From the NCBI RefSeq assembly GCF_014200455.1, contig NZ_JACHBW010000021.1, positions 53,139 through 117,138 on the forward strand: a DNA stretch of 64,000 nucleotides. Direction: 5' to 3'. The stretch's first letter is position 1, and each line of letters begins with the position of its first letter. Positions 18,766 to 28,260 of this stretch are shown piece by piece. Under the pieces are notes generated by a model that saw only the letters and a list, made by a program, of their open reading frames with translations, did not search any database and was not told the DNA's origin. The translations under genes were made by a program, and so were the position numbers. Source of the stretch: Paraburkholderia bannensis (GTDB taxonomy: Bacteria > Pseudomonadota > Gammaproteobacteria > Burkholderiales > Burkholderiaceae).

Positions 18766-21033
18766 TCAGTGCAGTTCCACGGCATCTGCCGCGTAGGTGG
18801 GGAAATTCGAGCCGTATCCAAAGGGGCCGCGCGGCACATCGGTGAGCACCACGCCCTTCACGGCAATGCCGCCATGACGCAGCCGCCGCACCGTCTCGCC
18901 GATGCCGGACAAGGCATCGCGGCCATGACGGCAGACAAGCAGCGTGGCGCCCGCGCGGCGCGCGATCAGCGCGGCATCGGTCACGGCCAGCACCGGCGGC
19001 GTATCGATCAAGACCACGTCGTAGCGCGCGGAAAGCTCGTCCAGCAGCGAGCGAAAGCGCTCGCTCATCAGCAATTCGGAAGGATTGGGCGGCACGGTGC
19101 CTTGCGGCAGCGCGTCGAGACCGGGCAGCACGTTGCGGACCAGCGCACTATCGAGATCCGCACCCGCGATCACATCCGATAGACCGGGCCGGCGGCGGAT
19201 GTTGAGATACTCGTGAATATCGCCGCGCCGCATATCGCCGTCGACGATGACGGTGCGCTTGCCGCCCAGCGCCAGCACCGCGGCAAAGTTGACCGACACG
19301 AACGACTTGCCGACCTTGTTGCGCGGGCCCGTGATCGCGACGATATTGTTGCTGGCCGCCAGTAGTCCGAACTGCATCGCGGTACGCAGATTGCGGATCC
19401 CTTCGATCGCCACGTCGTGCGCCGCGCAACCCGCGAGCACATGCTGGGCGCGGGTGCCGCGCTTCATCGCTTCGTAGATCTTCAGTTGCGCCGGGCTGCG
19501 CGGCACCACCGCGTAGACCGGCACGCCGATCACATGCTCGATCTCCTTGGAGTGCTCCACGCCGCCAAACACCATCTTGCGGCACAGCGCGATGCCCACA
19601 CCGACGAGCACACCCAGCAAGGCGGAGAACAGCAGGATCACCGATCGATTCGGCCGCACCGGATATTCCGGCGTGGACGCATGATCGACCACGCGCACGC
19701 TGCCCACCTGCCCGGCCTTCACCACACGCAACTGCTGCGCGTTGTTGAGCAGATTGGTATAGAGCTGCGTGTCCACGCGCACGTCTCGCATCAGGCGCAG
19801 CGCGTTCTGCTCGGTATCGGGCATCTTCTCCACCCGCGCGGAGAGATCGGCCATCTGCTGGCGCAACGTGCCCATCTGCGCATCGAGCGCGGCGACCGCC
19901 GGATGCTTCGGCGTGAAGCGCTGGATCATCTCGTCGCGCTGCTGCTGGAGATCGACGAGCTTGGTCTTGTCATCCACCACCTGTTGCAGCAGCAGACGGC
20001 TTTCCTCGCTCAGATCGACCGAGCCGTTTTCATTGCGAAAGCGGTTGTACTTCTCTTCGGCGTCTTCGAGTTCCGCGCGCAGTTGCGGCAGCTGCTGCTC
20101 AAGGAAGGCGAGCGTATGCTCGGCTTCGCCGGAGCGGCTATCGATGTTCTGCTTGACGTATTGCTCGGTGATCGTGTTGAGGATCAGCGCCGTGCGCGCG
20201 GCGTCGTTGCCATGCAGACTCACGCCGATCATGCCGGACTGCTTGGCCTTTTCCGCCACGGTGAGATGGCTTTGCAATTCGCTCGTGGCATGTTCGAGCG
20301 ACACCCTGGTCACGCCGAACTGCGTGCCGGGGCGAGCCACCAGCGTATCCACGCGCACCGTCACCGTATCGCCACCGGATTGCGCGGTCGCCGTCGTGCC
20401 TGCCCGGCCGTTGAGCACGAGTTGTCCGCCCTTCGTGACGAGGCTGTACGCCTCGCCGCCCTGCGCGACCAGCACCACGCCTTCGCGCATCAAGCGCGGC
20501 GGCAGATCGAGCGCGCTGATCACCACCTGCTCGCCGCCCCACGCGTACTGCGAGAGACCGAAGCGCGGCGGCGCCAGCTCGCCCGCCGGTACATGCCGCG
20601 CGAGCGCTGCACCTATCAGCGGAAAGTAATGCGGCTGCACCTCGATATCCAGATGCAGCCGCGAGACGGCCTGGCCGACCACGAGATCGGAGCGCAGCAG
20701 CTCGATTTCCGCCGCTGCCGTACCGCTTCTGTCGAAGATCGAAGCCAGCTCGCCCAGCGAATCGCGGTCTTTCGACGACAGCTGGTTGTCGAGAATCTGG
20801 ATCAGCGACTGCGCTTCATACACAGGCGTCGCGACGAAGGCATAGAGACCGCCGAGCAGCAAGGCGAGCACGGTCATCGCGAGAATCAGCCGCCAGCTTT
20901 CCGCGATGCGCGAGAACCACATCGATAGCGGCACATCCATTTGCGCGGCGAGCGGCTGCGTTTCCACCGGCGGCACGGCGCTCAGGTGATCGGCAGCGGG
21001 CTCTCGAACGAGGCGAGGAGTAGGTGCGTTCAT
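18766..21033 (-). CDS. wzc: Polysaccharide co-polymerase with C-terminal tyrosine autokinase domain (Wzc-like)
   Basis: The 755-residue protein has the Wzc plan. A first membrane helix lies at about residues 48-68, then a periplasmic Wzz domain with long coiled-coil stretches, a second helix at about 462-482 and a cytoplasmic BY-kinase. The kinase has Walker A GPRNKVGKS at about 568-576, Walker A' VIVDGDMRRG and Walker B VVLIDTPPV. It controls chain length and export together with Wza. Its start overlaps the wza stop (ATGA). The C-terminal tail has only two tyrosines (FGYGSNFPTYAAD), fewer than the E. coli cluster. No cognate Wzb phosphatase gene is visible in the window. Confidence 0.93.
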   Translation of the reverse strand: MNAPTPRLVREPAADHLSAVPPVETQPLAAQMDVPLSMWFSRIAESWRLILAMTVLALLLGGLYAFVATPVYEAQSLIQILDNQLSSKDRDSLGELASIFDRSGTAAAEIELLRSDLVVGQAVSRLHLDIEVQPHYFPLIGAALARHVPAGELAPPRFGLSQYAWGGEQVVISALDLPPRLMREGVVLVAQGGEAYSLVTKGGQLVLNGRAGTTATAQSGGDTVTVRVDTLVARPGTQFGVTRVSLEHATSELQSHLTVAEKAKQSGMIGVSLHGNDAARTALILNTITEQYVKQNIDSRSGEAEHTLAFLEQQLPQLRAELEDAEEKYNRFRNENGSVDLSEESRLLLQQVVDDKTKLVDLQQQRDEMIQRFTPKHPAVAALDAQMGTLRQQMADLSARVEKMPDTEQNALRLMRDVRVDTQLYTNLLNNAQQLRVVKAGQVGSVRVVDHASTPEYPVRPNRSVILLFSALLGVLVGVGIALCRKMVFGGVEHSKEIEHVIGVPVYAVVPRSPAQLKIYEAMKRGTRAQHVLAGCAAHDVAIEGIRNLRTAMQFGLLAASNNIVAITGPRNKVGKSFVSVNFAAVLALGGKRTVIVDGDMRRGDIHEYLNIRRRPGLSDVIAGADLDSALVRNVLPGLDALPQGTVPPNPSELLMSERFRSLLDELSARYDVVLIDTPPVLAVTDAALIARRAGATLLVCRHGRDALSGIGETVRRLRHGGIAVKGVVLTDVPRGPFGYGSNFPTYAADAVELH

Positions 21034-22205
21034 TTCGTCAACACCGCTGCGGTAAGGCCCGCGTTAATGGCCGGAAGAAGGAGGTTCAGCACGCGCGAGA
21101 GGCGTACGAGCCCGTTGCTGTCGACATAGACGACATCGTTCGATTGCAGCTGGAACTGGTTGGCGAGAATCATCGACACCGGCGAGCGCGCGTCCAGGTG
21201 ATAGACCTGCGGCTGGGTGCCTTCCGCGCCGCGAATGACATAGAGCTGTTGTGGATCGGCTGTGTTGGAGTCAATGCTGCCGGCCTGCGAAATCGCATCG
21301 CTGAGCATCAGCTTGCCGTTACGCATGGGTACCGCCGTCACGGGCTTCGACACTTCGCCCATCACATAGACGCCGTTGTCTTCGCGCGCCACCACGCGCA
21401 GCAGGTCGCCCTTTTGCAAGCGGATTTTCGCGGGGTTTTCGTTGCGCGCAAGCATGGCGGGCAAATCGAGCCGATACGACTTGCCGTCGCGCACCAGCAC
21501 CATCTGGCTTTGATCGGCATTCTTCGTGAAGCCGCCGGCGCGTGCCACGGCCTGATAGAGCGTCATCGGCACGTCGTTGATGGCAAGCGAGCCGGGCGAC
21601 TGCACTTCGCCGTCTACGTAGATCTGCTTCGAGCGATACGAAACGATGCGCACCGTTACCTGCGGTTTCTGGTAGACCTCGGAAAGCCGCGATTGCACGA
21701 GACGTTGCACGTCTTCGATATGCATGCCCGCAACGTGCTCGCGACCCACATAGGGAAACTGTAGATAGCCGTCCTGATCGATCACGAAGCCGGGCGCCGG
21801 ATCCGCCGAGCGTTGCGCCGACACGCTATTGGCCTGGCCGCTCTGCGCGGCGATCAGTTCCGGGTGGTCCCAGACGGTAATGTCGAGCACATCGCCGGGT
21901 CCCAGCGTGTAATGCAGGGGCTGGCTGGAGGCTTCGAGCATCGTCCAGGTGTTGTCAGGCGCGGCGGCGGCGCGCAACTGCTGGATCAGCCGCAGATTGA
22001 TCTCGGTGATGGGAATCTGCTGCTGGGCCTGCGCGGAATCGCTAGACGCGCCATCCGCGCTATCCGTGCCTTCGCCCGTGGGCAAGGTTGCGGGTTGCGA
22101 CATCCGCATACCCGGCGCGCTCGAGCAGCCCGCGAGTGCGCCGGCAAGCGCAAGAATGGCGATGAGCGCCGCCAGTCCGCCGCGGCCCAGGCGGCGAGAC
22201 TGCAT
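21030..22205 (-). CDS. wza: Outer membrane polysaccharide export lipoprotein (Wza-like)
   Basis: I place the start at ATG 22205. This gives a 391-residue precursor with a normal lipoprotein signal (MQSRRLGRGG followed by a hydrophobic core) and the lipobox LAGC with Cys 27. The frame extends back to 22316, but that adds 37 residues before the signal. The export domain begins near LHYTLGPGDVLDITVWDHPEL, and SLBB-type segments follow (YVDGEVQSPGSLAINDVPMTLYQAV and VYVMGEVSKPVTAVPMRNG). It forms the outer membrane export channel with Wzc. Confidence 0.92.
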   Translation of the reverse strand: MQSRRLGRGGLAALIAILALAGALAGCSSAPGMRMSQPATLPTGEGTDSADGASSDSAQAQQQIPITEINLRLIQQLRAAAAPDNTWTMLEASSQPLHYTLGPGDVLDITVWDHPELIAAQSGQANSVSAQRSADPAPGFVIDQDGYLQFPYVGREHVAGMHIEDVQRLVQSRLSEVYQKPQVTVRIVSYRSKQIYVDGEVQSPGSLAINDVPMTLYQAVARAGGFTKNADQSQMVLVRDGKSYRLDLPAMLARNENPAKIRLQKGDLLRVVAREDNGVYVMGEVSKPVTAVPMRNGKLMLSDAISQAGSIDSNTADPQQLYVIRGAEGTQPQVYHLDARSPVSMILANQFQLQSNDVVYVDSNGLVRLSRVLNLLLPAINAGLTAAVLTK

Positions 22206-22426
22206 TGAACGGCGTAAAACGCGGCGCGCCGCGCGCATCGCGCCGCGTGCTCTCTGGCACGCGTGCAGGATGGCGGCAACGATAAACCCTTCCAGCATCT
22301 GGATGAACACGATCATTCTTCCCCAACGTTGAGAGGATACTCAGGACAACGATCGAAGACCCCGGATCAGACGCGATTTCCCCCCGCGCCCGCCATTTCC
22401 CGATCGCTGCACCCATGAAGGCGCGA

Positions 22427-23854
22427 TCAATATGCGTTGCTATGCACGAGCCCCTTGAGAACGGTGGCCGCCACGATGCGCATGTCGAGCGCGAACGACC
22501 AGTGGTGAAGGTAGTAGAGATCGTGCTCGACGCGGCGCTCCATTTTTTCCACGCGATCGGTCTCGCCGCGATAGCCATTCACCTGTGCCCAGCCCGTGAT
22601 GCCGGGCTTGATGCGGTAGCGATGGATATACCCGTTGACGACCTTGCGATAGAGTTCGTCGTGCTCGATCGCGTGCGGACGCGGGCCGACCACGGACATT
22701 TCACCGCGCAGCACGTTAAGGAACTGCGGCAATTCATCCATGCTCGTGCGGCGCAGAATCCCGCCAATCTTCGTGATGCGCGAGTCGTTGCGCGTAGCTT
22801 GAACGACCTGTCCCGCCACTTCGGCGTGCTGGCGCATGGTGCGAAACTTGTAGATGCGAAATACGCGGCCATCCGCGCCCATGCGCTTTTGCGTGAAGAA
22901 CACCGGCCCGGGCGAAGAAAGCTTCACGGCAATGCTTACCGCGATGAACACGGGCAGCAAGGCAAATAGCGCCGCAGCCGCAAAGACGCGGTCGAAAATC
23001 TCTTTCTTCGCCAGCGCATGAGCGGGCATGGGCGACGCCACCAGATTCATCGCCGGCATCCCAATCAGATCGATCATCGCGCTGCCGAACAGCGCCATGC
23101 TGCGCACATCGGGAATGAAGCGCACGTTCACCAGGTCGTCGCGAAACGCATTCACGCATTGCAGGATCGCCTGCTCTTCGCAGAGCGGAAGCGCGAGCCA
23201 TACTTCCTGAATGCCGTTACGGCGCACGAAATCGACAAAACTCGCAAAGTTATCCGGGCCTGCATAGGCCGGCACGCCGATGATTGAAGCGCCGCCCGCG
23301 GGCTTCGCGTCGTAAGCGGCCATGGCGCGAAAGCCCGTGGCGGGGGCCTGCTGGATACGCTCGACGATATGCTGGCAATGCTCGCCGTAGCCCACGATCG
23401 CCACGTTGCGCAGGTTCATGCCCGCATGACGCGCGCGGGACAGCGCCGCGCGCACGATCAGCCGCGCGCCCACCATCGCCACCGCCGTGTAGCCGATCCA
23501 CCAGCTGAACCACAGGCGCGAGACGGCGTCGGCGCGATGCACCGCGAACATCATCACCAGCGCGCAGACGTCCACCACCATCCACGCCAGCACGACCCGC
23601 GAAACCAGCCGCAGGATCGAGCGCCCGCGCCACGACTGATACACGCCGAACACCGGGAACACCGCCAGCGTGAACGCGCAGGCAAAAAGCGTAAATGCGC
23701 CTTCCACGCCCTGCGAAATGCTATCGGTGGCATGCAGGCTCGTAGCCAGCCGCGCGCAGACGACGATCAGCGTGACATCCAGCACGCGCGCCAGCAAGCC
23801 TTGCACGCTGCCGAACGAGGCCGGCGATTCCGGCACGAACTCAATGGTACTCAT
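22427..23854 (-). CDS. wcaJ: Undecaprenyl-phosphate glucose/galactose phosphotransferase (WbaP/WcaJ family)
   Basis: From ATG 23854 the product is 475 residues; a TTG nine codons upstream is possible. It has four N-terminal membrane helices, a CoA-binding-3-like Rossmann region (VAIVGYGEHCQHIVERI) and a fifth hydrophobic helix. The catalytic phosphoglycosyltransferase domain follows, starting at KEIFDRVFAAAALF with SPGPVFFTQKRMGADGR, IYKFRTMR and the conserved RRTSMDELPQFLNVLRGEMS. It transfers hexose-1-phosphate to undecaprenyl phosphate and so starts the repeat unit. Glucose is the usual sugar for WcaJ-type enzymes. It lies just downstream of manC. Confidence 0.92.
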   Translation of the reverse strand: MSTIEFVPESPASFGSVQGLLARVLDVTLIVVCARLATSLHATDSISQGVEGAFTLFACAFTLAVFPVFGVYQSWRGRSILRLVSRVVLAWMVVDVCALVMMFAVHRADAVSRLWFSWWIGYTAVAMVGARLIVRAALSRARHAGMNLRNVAIVGYGEHCQHIVERIQQAPATGFRAMAAYDAKPAGGASIIGVPAYAGPDNFASFVDFVRRNGIQEVWLALPLCEEQAILQCVNAFRDDLVNVRFIPDVRSMALFGSAMIDLIGMPAMNLVASPMPAHALAKKEIFDRVFAAAALFALLPVFIAVSIAVKLSSPGPVFFTQKRMGADGRVFRIYKFRTMRQHAEVAGQVVQATRNDSRITKIGGILRRTSMDELPQFLNVLRGEMSVVGPRPHAIEHDELYRKVVNGYIHRYRIKPGITGWAQVNGYRGETDRVEKMERRVEHDLYYLHHWSFALDMRIVAATVLKGLVHSNAY

Positions 23855-23911
23855 GGCCCGACTCTCCAGTTGCGAGCGCAACGAGTGCGCTCATTGCATG
23901 CTCAGGTGCAT

Positions 23912-25486
23912 TCAGGCCCGGCCATAGGTGTCGTCGAAGCGCACGATGTCGTCCTCGCCCAGATAGGCGCCCGATTGCACCTCGATGATCTCGAGCGGCA
24001 ATTTGCCGGGGTTTTCCAGCCGATGGCGCACGCCGATGGGGATAAAAGTGGATTCGTTCTCGCTCAGCATGAACTGCTCGTCGCCGCGCGTGACCAGCGC
24101 CGTGCCGCTCACCACCACCCAATGCTCGGCGCGGTGGTGATGCAGTTGCAACGAAAGCTGCGCGCCGGGCTGCACCACGATGCGCTTGACCTGGAAGCGC
24201 GCGCCCTTGTCGATCGAATCGTAATAGCCCCAGGGACGGCGTACCTTGCGGTGTGTGTTGGCTTCGGGTGCATGCAGCGCCTTGATCTTCGACACCAGGC
24301 CCTTGACGTCCTTCACCTGCGAGCGGTCGGCGACCAGCACGGCGTCGTCGGTTTCCACCACCACCACGTTGCTCACGCCCACGCAGGCCACCAGACGCCC
24401 CTCGGAATGCGCAAGACTCGAAGTCGAGTTCTCGAACATCACGCGGCCACGGCCAACGTTGCCGTCCGCATCTTTATCGAGTGCGTCCCACACGGCATCC
24501 CAGGAGCCCAGATCGGACCAGCCCGCATCGAGCGGCACCACCACGCCAGGCGCGAGCGCCGGATCGGTGCCCAGACGCTCCATCACCGCGTAATCGATCG
24601 AGTCGGACGGCGAGGTCTTGAAGTAGTCGCGTTGCGGGCGAAAGAAGGCGCCGTCGTGCTGGCCCGACACGTAGGCCGCCATGCAGGCCTCATGCATCGC
24701 GGGCTGCAGGTGCTGGAGTGTGTCCAGCCAGACCGATGCGCGCACAACGAAAATGCCGCTGTTCCACCAGTAGTCGCCGGTATCGACATAGTGCGCCGCC
24801 AGTTCCGCGGCGGGTTTTTCGACGAAACCCGCGATATTGCGCGCGCCATCTTCGAGCGGCTTGCCCAGACGGATATAGCCGAAGCCAGTATCGGGCCGGG
24901 TGGGCGGCACACCCAGCGTGGCGATGGCGCCCGCTTCCGCATAACGCGCGGCGCGGCTGACGGCGCGCTGGAACGCCGCCAGATCGCCGATCGCATGATC
25001 GGCAGGCATCGCCACGACGATGGCGTCGCTGCCTCGCGAGCAAGCCGCGGCGCAGGCCAGCGTCAGTGCGGGCGCGGTATCGCGCCGTTCGGGCTCAACG
25101 ATGATCTCCGCCTTCGTGCCGCCGGCGCGTGTCTGTTCGGCGGTCAGGAAGCGATGTTCGTCGCCGCAGACGACGATCGGCTCGGGCACGATCTCCCACG
25201 GCGTGGGGAAACCTTCCAGACGGCGCATGGTCGATTGCAGCAGCGTGTCCTGGCCGATCACGCCGATCAACTGCTTGGGGAACTGTTCGCGCGACATCGG
25301 CCACAGGCGCGTGCCCGCACCGCCCGCCAGCACCACAGGCACGATGCGCAGCGTCGGAACATGCGTCATGGGCGCGCCAGGCGTACTCACATCGAGCACG
25401 TCGACGGTCACGAACACCGGCGCCGCCTGAAGCCCCGCATGAGTGGTTTCCACGGGCTTTGCGATTTTTCCGTAATCGATTTCCAT
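23912..25486 (-). CDS. manC: Mannose-1-phosphate guanylyltransferase / mannose-6-phosphate isomerase
   Basis: The 524-residue bifunctional enzyme has an N-terminal pyrophosphorylase signature (VVLAGGAGTRLWPMSREQFPKQ). It ends with a cupin isomerase domain (RPWGYYDSIDKGARFQVKRI and LSLQLHHHRAEHWVVVSGTA). It makes GDP-mannose, feeding gmd, fcl and gmm. AGGAG nine bases before ATG 25486 supports this start. It gives about 40 extra residues before the usual family start at the internal Met (MTHVPTLRIVPVV, codon at 25369). It is the first biosynthetic gene of the leftward operon, 205 bases downstream of the GlxA-type regulator gene. Confidence 0.94.
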   Translation of the reverse strand: MEIDYGKIAKPVETTHAGLQAAPVFVTVDVLDVSTPGAPMTHVPTLRIVPVVLAGGAGTRLWPMSREQFPKQLIGVIGQDTLLQSTMRRLEGFPTPWEIVPEPIVVCGDEHRFLTAEQTRAGGTKAEIIVEPERRDTAPALTLACAAACSRGSDAIVVAMPADHAIGDLAAFQRAVSRAARYAEAGAIATLGVPPTRPDTGFGYIRLGKPLEDGARNIAGFVEKPAAELAAHYVDTGDYWWNSGIFVVRASVWLDTLQHLQPAMHEACMAAYVSGQHDGAFFRPQRDYFKTSPSDSIDYAVMERLGTDPALAPGVVVPLDAGWSDLGSWDAVWDALDKDADGNVGRGRVMFENSTSSLAHSEGRLVACVGVSNVVVVETDDAVLVADRSQVKDVKGLVSKIKALHAPEANTHRKVRRPWGYYDSIDKGARFQVKRIVVQPGAQLSLQLHHHRAEHWVVVSGTALVTRGDEQFMLSENESTFIPIGVRHRLENPGKLPLEIIEVQSGAYLGEDDIVRFDDTYGRA

Positions 25487-25675
25487 CGTTTCGTACTCCT
25501 ATCATGTGTAGCGAGTTGAAACCGCCGGGGCAGCGCTGCGCGTGCGCGCAGGCGCCTCGCCCGTCGTCGAAATGGAATGCGTGTGCTGTCTTCGCCCCGC
25601 ACGGCGTTGCGCCGCGCGCTACGTACAGTTAGCGCTGGACCGCGCTATTCAGGTGAGTTCGCCCAAGCGGCGCTC

Positions 25676-25700
25676 ATTGACCTTATTGACCTTATTGACC
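25676..25700. repeat. 9-base tandem repeat at the end of the GlxA-type gene
   Basis: On the minus strand GGTCAATAA occurs twice in tandem, followed by a partial third copy (GGTCAAT). The first copy supplies the stop codon of the regulator gene. Each full unit contains an in-frame TAA. Confidence 0.7.
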
Positions 25701-26723
25701 AATCGCGTCGTCCACCCGAACCCGGTGGCGGCTGCGATATTCGGTAGGTGAAACGCCCAGCCGGCTGCGGAATACCTTGGAGAGACGGTCGCCGTCGCGC
25801 ATGCCGCTGCGACGCGCGATCTTGTCCACCGGCAGATCGGTGTTGACGAGCAACTGGCAGGTCAGTTCGAGCCGCACTTGCAGCAGGTAATCCGAGGGCG
25901 TCATGCCCAGCACGTCCTTGAAACGCCGCAGGAAATTACGCTCGCTCATCGCGAAGGCCTGGGCCGCGTCCGCCACCGAAATCGCGCGTTCGCAGTTCTC
26001 CTGCAGCCAGCGCGCCGACGCCCACACCTTGTCGCCCGAGGTGGGCCGCGAGGCATCGGCAAACAACGCCGAAAGCCGCGTGGAAAGACTCGGCAGCGCG
26101 CGCTCGCCCACCTTGCGCGCGGCGTCAGCGCCCATGTCGCGGCGAATCAGCACGAGCGCCGCGCGCAGCGCTTCGTGATGATCGTCGGCGCTCGCGTCCT
26201 CTTCCGAGCCCGCAAGACGCACGCGCTGACCGAACGGCGCGCCACCCTGCTCCGATTCGAGCCCGGCCGCTTTCAGCAACTGATGCCCTTCACCGATCGC
26301 GCGCACCTCGTCGCTCGCGGGCACCACGCGATGCAACCATGCCTTCAGGCGAGCGTCGCCCAGTGCATTGGCCACCGCGCGGCCACCGCCGATGAAAAGC
26401 GCGTCGAAACCGCGGATAGTCGAATCGCCCACTTCGTCGATCGCGGACGTCGCCAGCTTGAGCGACGACGAACAGGCCACGGCGCCCCCGTCTACCGAGA
26501 GCAGCCACACACGATAGGGCAGCGTCCTCGCGCCTTCGGACATTGCAAGATCGTTGGCCAGCTGGAATACCTCTGCCACCATCCCCGCGCCAAGCAGGGA
26601 AAAACCTTCAAACAGCACAATCCCGATTTGTCGGGTAACCCTTTCCCGGGTGACGCGCGTCGCGGTGTTTCTGGCCGACAGCGACGCGGCCGAACCTCGA
26701 TCATCTATAACGACGTATGCCAT
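25692..26723 (-). CDS. GlxA-family transcriptional regulator (DJ-1/PfpI-like domain plus AraC HTH)
   Basis: The 343-residue protein has an N-terminal class-I glutamine amidotransferase-like domain (about residues 30-200, IGIVLFEGFSLLGAGMVAEVFQLAN and FDALFIGGG). A C-terminal AraC DNA-binding domain (about 240-335) follows, with two helix-turn-helix units (ISVADAAQAFAMSERNFLRRFK and DKIARRSGMRDGDRLSKVFRSRLGVSPTEYR). It stands immediately upstream of manC in the same direction and is therefore a candidate activator or repressor of the exopolysaccharide operon. The inducing signal is unknown. I see no catalytic use for the amidotransferase-like domain. Confidence 0.87.
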   Translation of the reverse strand: MAYVVIDDRGSAASLSARNTATRVTRERVTRQIGIVLFEGFSLLGAGMVAEVFQLANDLAMSEGARTLPYRVWLLSVDGGAVACSSSLKLATSAIDEVGDSTIRGFDALFIGGGRAVANALGDARLKAWLHRVVPASDEVRAIGEGHQLLKAAGLESEQGGAPFGQRVRLAGSEEDASADDHHEALRAALVLIRRDMGADAARKVGERALPSLSTRLSALFADASRPTSGDKVWASARWLQENCERAISVADAAQAFAMSERNFLRRFKDVLGMTPSDYLLQVRLELTCQLLVNTDLPVDKIARRSGMRDGDRLSKVFRSRLGVSPTEYRSRHRVRVDDAIGQ

Positions 26724-27516
26724 GACTGTTCCCCAATGTGGACGGTCCGCTGGCTCCCTTGTTTCGCATTCCGCGATGCGATTTTATTGTTCCGTGTGCA
26801 GTGCATCATAGCTGGTCGAAATGCATTGCGCGTGACGTGACCGATTATGGCGAGGTGTTGGCGGATCAATAAATCGGATATTTATGTGGGGCTTCGCACA
26901 TTGATAAGACGAGTATCGAACGCAATCCACCATTAAAAAATCCGAAAGTGATTCGATGAAAAAGTACTCGCTGGCACGGTTGCAGCATCGCAGCCCGGGC
27001 ATTTGTGGAACCCATTCCGCTGCATCGCAGCATTCCATTCGAGCCCATTTTATAAGGCTTTTTGGCCGATTTCAGCGGATTCATGACGCATCGAACCTGG
27101 ATAGATTGATTTGTCTGATTAAAACCCTGAATGCGTTTTCGGTCTCCCGGAAATTTTTGGCTATGGGCATCCAAGCAGTAACTGTTCCATTCAGAGGGAT
27201 TTGCCGTGTTTTCCATCTGACGAATAAAGTTATCAATCGAAAGTTAAAAACGGGTTTTCCCCTACATTTCCTTTCCACGTCGATAAAGTACGAAAAAAAC
27301 CACGGGAAAAATTGCTTTTGTATGGTGCATGGCAAAAAAATTCGGGTGCATTTACCGCGCGCGAACTCCCGGGTGGCCGATTAAGCCGAAGACTTGGCGA
27401 CGGAGGCATTCTCGCGCGTAGTAAGGTGGTCCGAAAACCTTGAAGCGGGTCACGTCTTGTCTGGCGTGGCCATTCCCGGCGGCGCGCCATCTCGATACGA
27501 CAAGAAAGGCCCGGCC
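26724..27516. promoter_or_regulatory. AT-rich divergent regulatory region
   Basis: About 790 bases without a supported gene lie between the leftward regulator gene and the rightward oxygenase-like gene. From about 26,860 to 27,350 it is clearly poorer in G and C than the rest of the window, with A/T runs such as those near 26,932 and 27,293-27,340. One 142-codon and one 116-codon open frame cross it in opposite directions. Neither has a ribosome binding site, domain or codon bias like its neighbours. The base composition suggests a site for H-NS-type silencing or a transferred segment. No clear promoter could be fixed. Confidence 0.45.
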
Positions 27517-28260
27517 ATGAACACAGGGGTAAGGACTGAGAGCGGTCTCATGGACGAATTCATCAGGGAATTCGTTGGCGTCGTGCCGGCCGATCTGCTC
27601 GCAAGCATCAATGCGGCCATCGAGGCCGCGCGGCATGAATGGCAGCCGCCCGACGGGCGGCGGGCTTCGGCGGCCGCACGCCAGTTTGCCGATGCGATGC
27701 GTCTGCACGATGCATTTAGCGCGATGGAAGCGCAGGTTTGCGCGGCGGCGCGACAGTGGATCGGCCAGACCATGGCGCGAGAGCCGAACGACGCGCCCAT
27801 TCATGTGCTGCGCTGTGTCGGGCCTCGTATGTCCGCACAGAGTTATTTGCGCCATTTCGATTCGCATGTGCTGACCGTACTGATTCCATTGCAGCGCGCG
27901 CCCGACGGCGATCAGAACGGTGACCTGATCGTGCATGTGCGCCGGAACCAACCGCTCGCGCCGCTCATGCATCTATTCACCAAGGCATGGCTCTTTTTCG
28001 AACACGGTCTGCCATTCGCACTGCGGCGCGCGATCGTCAATAGCGGCTTCAGCATGCGTCATTGCCGCCGCATTCGCTGCGAGCCGGGCAATGCCTATGT
28101 GTTCAACGGCCTCGTCACGCTCCATCACAATCTGCACGTTGCGGATGGCGAGCGCCGCTCGCTCATCATCCACCACTACGACGCGGGTCTCGAAGCGAGA
28201 TTGCGCACCATGCTGCGCGTCGTGCGTCAGGTGCGCGACCGGCTTGCCGGGTACTCCTGA
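27517..28260 (+). CDS. 2-oxoglutarate/Fe(II) oxygenase-like protein (prolyl 4-hydroxylase-type motifs)
   Basis: I start the gene at ATG 27517 (247 residues); the frame is open further back from a TTG. The protein shows the metal triad of 2OG oxygenases: His113-x-Asp115 in LRHFDSH and a distal histidine, probably His204. Arg213 lies nine residues after His204, the spacing used to bind 2-oxoglutarate in prolyl hydroxylases. The sequence PGNAYVFNGLVTLHH then VADGERRSLIIHHYD follows the family's closing strands. The gap between the two metal sites is about 90 residues, longer than usual. It lies between the exopolysaccharide regulator and wcaI. The substrate is unknown. The family call rests on motif spacing. 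Confidence 0.6.
   Translation: MNTGVRTESGLMDEFIREFVGVVPADLLASINAAIEAARHEWQPPDGRRASAAARQFADAMRLHDAFSAMEAQVCAAARQWIGQTMAREPNDAPIHVLRCVGPRMSAQSYLRHFDSHVLTVLIPLQRAPDGDQNGDLIVHVRRNQPLAPLMHLFTKAWLFFEHGLPFALRRAIVNSGFSMRHCRRIRCEPGNAYVFNGLVTLHHNLHVADGERRSLIIHHYDAGLEARLRTMLRVVRQVRDRLAGYS

Noticed and set aside
26956..27384. 142-codon plus-strand frame in the AT-rich region
   Set aside because: No ribosome binding site, no family resemblance, and it ends just before the oxygenase gene. Kept only as part of the intergenic entry.
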